A stretch of DNA of 64,000 nt from Candidatus Bathyarchaeia archaeon (GTDB lineage Archaea; Thermoproteota; Bathyarchaeia; Bathyarchaeales; Bathyarchaeaceae): assembly GCA_035283685.1 (NCBI GenBank), contig DATETJ010000004.1, positions 124,001 to 188,000 on the forward strand. The letters run 5' to 3'. Positions 57,977 to 64,000 of the stretch are shown one piece after another (position 1 is the first letter of the stretch; each line of letters starts with the position of its first letter). Below the pieces are notes generated by a model. That model saw only the letters and a program-made list of their open reading frames with translations. It was not told the DNA's origin and made no database searches. Made by a program: the position numbers and the translations under genes.

Positions 57977-59425
57977 TCAACGGAGTACACCGACCCTTGT
58001 TTTTCGGAATCTAGCCGTGCTGCATCCGTGCCCCACGTATATTACTTGTCCCGGGACTCCTTTGCCACAGTTCGGTGTGCCCCACATTTTCCAGTCGTTC
58101 TTGCTGACTGCGTCGCAACTGCCCCAGAAAATAGGCGTCATGCCTGTGTAAGTGGGGTTTTTGAGAAGTTTCCCTTTGCTTCCGTTTTTGATTTCCCAAG
58201 CAATTTCTGTGCCGAACTGGAAGTTGAGTCTTCTGTCGTCAATGCTCCACGACCGGTTAACCATCATCAACACTCCATTTTTTGTGTCTTCTATGATTTC
58301 ATCTGCTTTCCAGCTTCCGGGTAAGAGGTTGATGTTGGTCATGCGAATCAAAGGCAGCGCGGTTGTAGACATCGCCCTCATACCTCCACTGCTCTGCTTC
58401 AGTCCTAGCTCTGCAGCAGTCTCTCGAGAGGTCTGATATCCCACAAATAAGCCGTCTTTGATCAGGTTAACGCATGTTGCAGGTGTTCCCTCATCATCGT
58501 AACCGAAAGTTCCCAATCCGCCTGACACAGTGGCATCAGCAACTATATTCACGCTTTCTGAACCATACTTCAGTCTGCCCAACTCGTCCGGGACAAGAAA
58601 ACTGGTGCCTGCATAATCGGCTTCCATGCCAAGTGCTCGATCAAGCTCGGTTGGGTGTCCGCAGCTTTCGTGAACCTGAAGCGCAAGCTGGTCTCCAGTA
58701 AGAATCAAGTCCGCGTCGGTTGAAGGGCACTTTTCCGCATCGAGTAACTGCACCACCTCGCTGCCCACTTGCTTTGCGTGATCTGGCAGCACCAATGATT
58801 CAAAGAACTCGTAGCCGCTGGTGCTGAAGTTACCTCTGAATGAGGCGGGAAACGATCTGCGCTGCACTTCTCCATTTTTGACAGCAACGGCTTCTAAGCC
58901 TCCGCCACACCATGTTACCTGTTGGTTAACCTCGGCGCCCTCGGTGCTCATGAAGAGCTTGTTCTCTCGAAAAGCCCGGAAAAACGCGGAAGAAGATTTT
59001 ATCAGGTCAGACTGTGTGGCTATGATGCGTTCTGCGGCTAAGAGAACCTCTATCTTCTCCTCTAAAGGTATTTTGAAAGGGTCTTTTCTCATAGGCGCAG
59101 TGTACTTGTCTTTTGAAGCTTTTTGCGATGTCAGTTTTACATTTTTCTTCTTGAGTTTTGCACTGGCTTTGGCGATGCTGACCGCTGTTTTCGTTGTTTG
59201 CATAGCTTCTTTCTTGTTTAGGAATATTGAACCTGCAAAACCCCACGCGCCGTCAACAATAACTCGGACGCCCATTCCACCGGCTTGTCTTAGACTGACC
59301 TCATCAGGCAATCCTTTCTTCACGGTTACATGCTCGTCAAAAATCTCTCCAATCCTTACGTCTGCGTATGAAGCGCCATTCCTGCCTGCCGCTTCTAGAA
59401 CTGTCTTTCCAAGTTCGTGTGACAT
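57977..59425 (-). CDS. tldD: TldD-type metallopeptidase subunit
   Basis: A 482-residue protein with the HExxxH motif QVHESCGHPTELDRALGMEA and the downstream Cys-rich CCDAVS-like and TGxMP-like regions. The dimer with TldE degrades unfolded peptides and matures modified peptides in bacteria. Start is the ATG at 59425 (MSHELGKTVLEAAGRNG); the frame continues another 225 bp upstream but loses the family pattern. Confidence 0.93.
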   Translation of the reverse strand: MSHELGKTVLEAAGRNGASYADVRIGEIFDEHVTVKKGLPDEVSLRQAGGMGVRVIVDGAWGFAGSIFLNKKEAMQTTKTAVSIAKASAKLKKKNVKLTSQKASKDKYTAPMRKDPFKIPLEEKIEVLLAAERIIATQSDLIKSSSAFFRAFRENKLFMSTEGAEVNQQVTWCGGGLEAVAVKNGEVQRRSFPASFRGNFSTSGYEFFESLVLPDHAKQVGSEVVQLLDAEKCPSTDADLILTGDQLALQVHESCGHPTELDRALGMEADYAGTSFLVPDELGRLKYGSESVNIVADATVSGGLGTFGYDDEGTPATCVNLIKDGLFVGYQTSRETAAELGLKQSSGGMRAMSTTALPLIRMTNINLLPGSWKADEIIEDTKNGVLMMVNRSWSIDDRRLNFQFGTEIAWEIKNGSKGKLLKNPTYTGMTPIFWGSCDAVSKNDWKMWGTPNCGKGVPGQVIYVGHGCSTARFRKTRVGVLR

Positions 59426-59507
59426 GCTATTTCGCCTTCGCAGAAAATTCTGGTTACGGCGTTCAACGCTTATGTGTCTTGTGATGAAAAGCTGACGTCT
59501 TGGACAG

Positions 59508-60050
59508 TTATTTTTCCATGGCTCGGTGAACCAGTAGGTGGCAGTCATCACAGAATCCGACGCCCTTTTTATCGGTGTCCTCAATTGAAAGCGAGAAAAA
59601 CATGACGCAAAACGGGTTCTTGCAGTGTTCCAAACCAAGCGCGTGTCCAATCTCGTGAACAGCCTCTTTCAACGCTCGCTGCTGAAACAACTGTTTATTC
59701 GGCGCCGCCCCATGGAATTCAGGCTTAAGCCGACATAACGAAACTAGCGCAACTCTCCCTGGGCATCCTGCTTCTCCAAAAACAAAGTTGTAGTTGGGCA
59801 CATACAAGTCAACTTTGGTCACGCCCAGAATGTAGTCAGCTTCAACCTTCTCTGCGTACCGATTGATTTCTGACAGAATTTGGGTGGAATGATGCTGCTT
59901 TCTAGCGGCATTGTATGTTTGGCGCGTCAATTGCATCGGTTTCTCGACGCCCGCAGATTCGGTTTCTGGAAGAACTGCTTTTAGCCCGTCTTGAATGGCT
60001 CGTAGAACGTCGATGTCGACTTGTCCCACGGGCATGATGGCTATTTTCAA
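59508..60050 (-). CDS. amzA: Archaemetzincin family metalloprotease
   Basis: A 180-residue metzincin: HEIGHALGLEHCKNPFCVMF contains HExxHxxGxxHC and the Met-turn-like segment, and a further Cys pair (FCDDCH) binds a second zinc. TLPE-type strands and YILGVTKVDLYVPN precede it. TTG start at 60050, since the upstream frame overlaps the beta-CASP gene. It is 22 bp downstream of that gene. Confidence 0.9.
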   Translation of the reverse strand: MKIAIMPVGQVDIDVLRAIQDGLKAVLPETESAGVEKPMQLTRQTYNAARKQHHSTQILSEINRYAEKVEADYILGVTKVDLYVPNYNFVFGEAGCPGRVALVSLCRLKPEFHGAAPNKQLFQQRALKEAVHEIGHALGLEHCKNPFCVMFFSLSIEDTDKKGVGFCDDCHLLVHRAMEK

Positions 60051-60072
60051 AACTTTGTTTTCCCTATCTGGT

Positions 60073-61350
60073 TTATACCGTGAAAGCGTCTCCAGAACGA
60101 GGCGCCACGGCTTCAAACCCTGTCTCATCCTTGACCCATTTGGCGAAGCGTTCGCAATTGCCTTCAGCGCCATGCATCACATACACTTTGGGGTTACCTT
60201 CCAGTTTGTTTATTGTTTGCTTTAGCTCGCTGGCGCCAGCGTGAGACGAGAAGTCAAAACGCTCCACACGCGCCTTGATCTTCTGCATCCTGCCATCGAT
60301 TACGCAGTGTCCTTTCTCAAGCAGTTCATGCCCAGGAGTGCCCGGAATCTGATAACTGACCAAGAACACGGCGTTGCGATGCTTTTTTCCGAGTTTTTGG
60401 ATGTAAAACGCAGCCGGTCCACCTTTCAACATGCCTGCAGGAGAGATGATCACTCCAGGCTTATTCAGCGCTTGGCGTCTGTCGCGCCAATCTTCCACAT
60501 TGTCGCCTGAACGCACAGCGTCCATGAAAAGGCGTGGGTCACGCAGAAACATAGTGTAGTTGGAGAGTATGCGGTTGGTTTCCCGCGTCATGCCATCGAT
60601 TGTTATAGGGTACTCGAAATGATACGCCGCTAACACGCATGCAATTTCTTGCGAACGCCCCACACTGAAGGCAGGAACCAACACAGTGCCACCGTTTTCA
60701 ACCACATCAATAATCTTCTCCACGAACTCCTTTTCCAGTGCAACTCGTTCTGGATGATCTTCGTTAGCATAAGTAGCTTCTACAATAAAGGCGTCGATGG
60801 TGCCGTAATTTTCATCTGCAGCTTTGAGCAGCTGAGTGCTTATGGTGTTGTAATCGCCTGTGTAGACTAGGCGTTTGCCATCTGCCTCAACTAAAGCTTG
60901 AGCGCTTCCAGGCAGATGACCAGCATCCAAAAGCTGCAACTGCATGTCTCCAATTGCGCGGTTTTCTCGATAACCCAGAGGCACGGTGTTGCGCATCATG
61001 GAACGTAACTCAAGGTACTCAAAAGGCAAGTAATAACCAGAAAGATGAATAAAATCCGCGATCAATATCTGCGCTAACTCAAAGGTCAAACGCGTGCCAA
61101 AAACAGGCTTCTGCTCTTGAATGTGAAAAATCGGAACCGCACCCGAATGATCAAGATGCCCATGTGTCATAACAACACCGTGTACTTCTTTCGGAGGCAT
61201 GTGCATGGGAAAGCCGGGTTCATGATCCATCATGACGCCGTAATCTAGCAAAAGCTTGGTCTTCTCCGTCATCACTGCCACAGCAGAGCGTCCAACTTCA
61301 CGAGTGGCGCCCAAAAACTGCACTTTCAATGAACAGCGGTCACCATCCAA
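60073..61350 (-). CDS. Beta-CASP metallo-beta-lactamase ribonuclease (aCPSF2-like)
   Basis: A 425-residue protein. Zinc motifs THGHLDHSG, HLPGSAQ and the SHAG (His) near the end, plus VYTGDYNT (Asp). The beta-CASP insertion lies at about 200-360. It has no KH domain at the N-terminus, so it resembles archaeal CPSF2/RNase J-like enzymes rather than FttA. It probably processes or degrades RNA. In one transcription unit with amzA. Confidence 0.87.
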   Translation of the reverse strand: MDGDRCSLKVQFLGATREVGRSAVAVMTEKTKLLLDYGVMMDHEPGFPMHMPPKEVHGVVMTHGHLDHSGAVPIFHIQEQKPVFGTRLTFELAQILIADFIHLSGYYLPFEYLELRSMMRNTVPLGYRENRAIGDMQLQLLDAGHLPGSAQALVEADGKRLVYTGDYNTISTQLLKAADENYGTIDAFIVEATYANEDHPERVALEKEFVEKIIDVVENGGTVLVPAFSVGRSQEIACVLAAYHFEYPITIDGMTRETNRILSNYTMFLRDPRLFMDAVRSGDNVEDWRDRRQALNKPGVIISPAGMLKGGPAAFYIQKLGKKHRNAVFLVSYQIPGTPGHELLEKGHCVIDGRMQKIKARVERFDFSSHAGASELKQTINKLEGNPKVYVMHGAEGNCERFAKWVKDETGFEAVAPRSGDAFTV

Positions 61351-61416
61351 TAAACATCTGCAAATCTGCGATTGCTATTGTTCTTTCACAGATAAGATGA
61401 GGAACCCGAATTTAAA

Positions 61417-62016
61417 TCATCCCTTGGCTAAAACTGCTTTTACCTTATTGTTCTTGATTGCCTTCAGTATACTGTCCACATTTGGATCTGCATCAATCTC
61501 TGTGTAAGCTTTCCACATCTGGCTGACATGGTGAGCGTCGCTTCCGCCTACGCCGGGCAGATTCGTTGCCTTCGCCAACATATCAGCCATGCGAGTTTCT
61601 TCTTCGGTGGAGTCAGGGTTCAGAACCTCGATGGCGCCGAGTCCACTGGGGATTCTCTTAGCTGCATCTCTGATGCCGCCTCCACGAAACGGATGGGGCA
61701 CAATTAAGACTCCGTTTCTAGCTTTGGCGAAATCTATGACGCTTTCGAGACTTGCCCAGTAGGCTGGTTTCTCTGTCACGCCAAGGACGATCACGTCACC
61801 TAGCGTGGTGCCCACCTCTACCCCGGGAACAATCACAACATCTGGATAGGCGGCTGCAAACCTGCGCACGTGAAGGTAGCCTTCCAAAGTGTTGTGATCG
61901 GTTATAGCCACGCCTTTGACAACTGGATTTGCATTGAGGGAATCTGCCACGTACTTGGGGGTAATTGAAGCATCAAAAGAAAACCTTGTGTGTAAATGCA
62001 CATCAACGCAAATCAT
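61417..62016 (-). CDS. PHP-domain phosphoesterase
   Basis: A 199-residue PHP protein. It has CVDVHLHTRFSFDASITPKY (first metal-binding His pair), VKGVAITDHNTLEGYLHVRR, VIVPGVEVGTTLGDVIVLG, LIVPHPFRGGG and GGSDAHHVSQMW. It hydrolyses phosphomonoesters or small nucleotides. Overlaps the tgtA end by 4 bp. Confidence 0.92.
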   Translation of the reverse strand: MICVDVHLHTRFSFDASITPKYVADSLNANPVVKGVAITDHNTLEGYLHVRRFAAAYPDVVIVPGVEVGTTLGDVIVLGVTEKPAYWASLESVIDFAKARNGVLIVPHPFRGGGIRDAAKRIPSGLGAIEVLNPDSTEEETRMADMLAKATNLPGVGGSDAHHVSQMWKAYTEIDADPNVDSILKAIKNNKVKAVLAKG

Positions 62017-63644
62017 GCTTGTTCGCCTACTGCCTTCTCCACTGCTTCAGATAAACTGTTTACTCCAACCTTGTTCCAAAGACGAGTTGGACTTAAGACT
62101 GTTACGGGGACTTTTCTTTCTTTGCACACTCGTTTGACCGCCGCAGCTATTCTTGTGCCCCAAGTCTCACGGTTGCTGAGCAATACAACCTTTTGGTAAT
62201 GCCTCATCTTTATGTAGCTCTTAACTTGTTCATTCACGTAGGTGATTGTTTCGTCGTCTAGTGGAAGCGCCACCTCATACTGCGACAATGGATACACTTC
62301 ATCAATCTCTATTGGCACAACTCCAAAAGGCGCTGCATAAGTACACACGTGAATCAAACCCATCTTGTCTCCAAGTCTTCGCTCGATTTCCTTGATAACT
62401 CTTGCGTGTTCTCTTGACTTGTGGAAAGGTTTCATCCTAGTTTGCGGCAACAATAGCAGCACTTTGGCATCGCGCGGGGCAACGTACCTTTCCCTAAGCC
62501 TTTCTGCGTGGCGCACAACCTCTGGCCGCGCCAAGTCGACTCCACTGTAGAAGAACAAGCCGCTGGCTTTAGAAACGGGAGACTGAGCTTCAAAAAGATC
62601 TGAATATCTTCGGAGCCGTTTTAATGCAGTGAAAAGGGCAGGATGTGCATGAGACTGCATCTCCAAGTGTTCCCATAGTCGACCTTCTACAATTGCCTGT
62701 TTCGTCCGCTTAATCTCGGCTAGACTCACGTATAGGTTGTGTTGAGCAAGAAATCTTTGGCGCTTTGGTTTAGGCATACCTTTGACTTCAGCTGGATTTT
62801 CCCGTCTGCACATAGGGCACGAGCATGGGAAATACTCAATTTCCTTCAGTCTCAGGGTTCCAGTGTTAGTCATGTATCGGTCTTGTCGAGCGAAAAGCGC
62901 ATATGCCGCAGAGTCAAACATGTCGCACCCCAAAGCGATAGCCAAAGCAAACATAAACGGATGCCCAGCACCAAAAAGGTGAAGCGGGCGGTTTGGAGGA
63001 AGGTTACGTTTAGCCACCAAAATCATGTCCACGAGCGTGTCAAAGAGATACTGCTCCATAACCGGCGTGGGACTTCCCAAAGCGTGAACTTGGAACGGCA
63101 GCTTGCTCATCTTCTTCGCTGAATGGGCAACTAGGTCAAGGTAGGCGCCTCCCTGAACTGGGCCAGTCCACAAAATATCGTCACGAGTCTTAACCTTGGC
63201 CAATTCTTCTGCTCTTTTCAGCGTGTCTTCGACAGTGCGCTTTGCATATTGCTGGGAAACGCCCCACCCAGTGGGTACATCAAGAATGACCGCGATGTCT
63301 GTGTTGATGCTCTCTTGAAACTGAATTATCTCTTTGTTGGTTGTTTGAACATCGCCGTACATGAGGGTCTGGTAGGCGCCTGAATCGGTCATTATCACGC
63401 CGTCGTAGTTTAGAAACCTGTGAACGCCCGTTTCTGCAGCTTTTGCTTCGAAACGCTTCTTGATGATGTAGGCATTTGTCATCAACGCTGTGCAACCGAA
63501 TTCCTCACGCATGGCTTTCGGAGAAATCGGCTGTATTGCAGGATTCACAACGGGCAGCAAAACCGGAGTCTCCACAACACCACTCTTAGTTTCTAGTCTT
63601 CCAATTCGAGCAAGCAAGTCTCTAGATCTGATTTCAAACGCCAT
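62013..63644 (-). CDS. tgtA: Archaeosine tRNA-guanine transglycosylase (no PUA domain)
   Basis: A 543-residue protein. MTDSGAYQTLMYGDVQTTNK and LDVPTGWGVSQQYAKRTV carry the catalytic Asp residues; the zinc site is EYFPCSCPMCRREN. It exchanges guanine for preQ0 at position 15 of tRNA. C-terminal region from about 350 is a DUF5591-like domain with LLLPQTRMKPFHKSREHARV. Characterised archaeal enzymes end in a PUA domain; none is visible here. Confidence 0.9.
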   Translation of the reverse strand: MAFEIRSRDLLARIGRLETKSGVVETPVLLPVVNPAIQPISPKAMREEFGCTALMTNAYIIKKRFEAKAAETGVHRFLNYDGVIMTDSGAYQTLMYGDVQTTNKEIIQFQESINTDIAVILDVPTGWGVSQQYAKRTVEDTLKRAEELAKVKTRDDILWTGPVQGGAYLDLVAHSAKKMSKLPFQVHALGSPTPVMEQYLFDTLVDMILVAKRNLPPNRPLHLFGAGHPFMFALAIALGCDMFDSAAYALFARQDRYMTNTGTLRLKEIEYFPCSCPMCRRENPAEVKGMPKPKRQRFLAQHNLYVSLAEIKRTKQAIVEGRLWEHLEMQSHAHPALFTALKRLRRYSDLFEAQSPVSKASGLFFYSGVDLARPEVVRHAERLRERYVAPRDAKVLLLLPQTRMKPFHKSREHARVIKEIERRLGDKMGLIHVCTYAAPFGVVPIEIDEVYPLSQYEVALPLDDETITYVNEQVKSYIKMRHYQKVVLLSNRETWGTRIAAAVKRVCKERKVPVTVLSPTRLWNKVGVNSLSEAVEKAVGEQA

Positions 63645-63836
63645 AAGCTAACCGCAAACCATGTGACGAGATGCTTCAGAATAGCACAGTTTGTTATAAT
63701 ACTATTTCTTCACTCACCAACCCACGGCGTTCCTGAAACACGAGTGTTACCGCGTCTACTGCCTCAACCTTAATCGAATTTCTAATAAGCATTAGACACA
63801 CAATCTTCAACCAAAAGCCAGACATTAGTGATAGCG

Positions 63837-64000
63837 ATGCGCAAGATGATCCCCGTGAATCTGCCCTCGATCGGTGAGGAAGAAATCAGGGCGGTCACAA
63901 AGGTTATGAAAAGCCGAATCCTAACAGGTCGTTTTGGCAGCGGTCCTATGGCAAAGCATTTCGAGGACAGCTTTGCCAGATTCGCGAAAGCAAAGCATGC
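63837..64000 (+). CDS. DegT/DnrJ/EryC1-family aminotransferase, N-terminus (cut by window edge)
   Basis: MRKMIPVNLPSIGEEEIRAV then LTGRFGSGPMAKHFEDSFAR is the start of the DegT/DnrJ/EryC1/StrS family, PLP enzymes for sugar amination. The rest lies outside the window. A surface-polysaccharide locus is suggested together with the glycosyltransferases, by inference. Confidence 0.85.
   Translation, partial: MRKMIPVNLPSIGEEEIRAVTKVMKSRILTGRFGSGPMAKHFEDSFARFAKAKH

Noticed and set aside
58821-59495. 224-residue forward-strand frame opposite tldD
   Set aside because: Composition mirrors the tldD codons in reverse, and tldD is clear from HExxxH and length.
59426-59650. N-terminal extension of TldD to 59650
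   Set aside because: Its 75 residues do not resemble TldD and overlap the region upstream of amzA; the ATG at 59425 matches the family start.

Overview
This window is archaeal chromosome. It carries a TATA-binding protein gene, a proteasome beta-type subunit, archaeosine tRNA-guanine transglycosylase, a UbiA-type archaeal lipid prenyltransferase, an archaemetzincin, TldD/TldE, archaeal-type NMN adenylyltransferase, and ribosomal proteins limited to archaea and eukaryotes (eS4, eL19, eL32, eL38) with the RNase P subunit Rnp1 inside the ribosomal operon. The eL38 gene, a bacterial-style Ku/LigD set and general gene content suggest the TACK group, perhaps Bathyarchaeia-like. That placement is an inference, because there is no rRNA in the window. 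Many genes use TTG or GTG starts, Shine-Dalgarno (SD) sites are common, and several TATA boxes are visible.

Layout. 1-1.3 kb: the head of a leftward uL3-uL4 operon running off the left edge. 1.5-2.1 kb: a non-coding block of imperfect repeats. 2.1-25.7 kb: mostly housekeeping genes. These include tRNA-Cys and tRNA-Ile, NAD genes (pncA-like, pncB, nadC, nadM), a bactofilin-like repeat protein, an ECF transporter S component, a radical SAM protein, three family-2 glycosyltransferases, the proteasome beta paralogue, a SAM hydroxide adenosyltransferase, a class V aminotransferase, a COG2112-type kinase and tbp. 25.7-34.2 kb: a compact leftward ribosomal operon, uL22-uS3-uL29-Rnp1-uS17-uL14-uL24-eS4-uL5-uS14-uS8-uL6-eL32-eL19-uL18-uS5-uL30. 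It is the part of the archaeal S10/spc cluster that normally follows uS19.

34.2-43.6 kb is an accessory island. It opens with tandem 22-bp repeats and a second block related to the one at 1.5-2.1 kb. Small ORFs, an SDH-family serine protease, a YgjP-type metallopeptidase, a type I restriction-modification system (HsdR, HsdS, HsdM) and a ribbon-helix-helix protein follow. 43.7-64 kb: an MFS transporter, pyrE, tRNA-Val next to a VapBC pair and a broken tRNA-Val copy, an NHEJ operon (Pol, Ku, Lig-PE), a lipid prenyltransferase, eL38, a second MFS transporter, a methyltransferase, TldD/TldE, archaemetzincin, a beta-CASP nuclease, a PHP protein, tgtA and the start of a DegT-family aminotransferase.

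The most striking points are these. The ribosomal S10 cluster is split into two leftward operons, and related structured repeat blocks sit upstream of both. The proteasome beta paralogue has alanine at the position of the catalytic Thr1. Two genes (uL14 and a glycosyltransferase) lack a normal start codon yet have a well-placed SD site before ACG or ATA. A tRNA-Val remnant sits beyond a VapBC pair that adjoins the intact tRNA gene. A complete NHEJ operon occurs in an archaeon.
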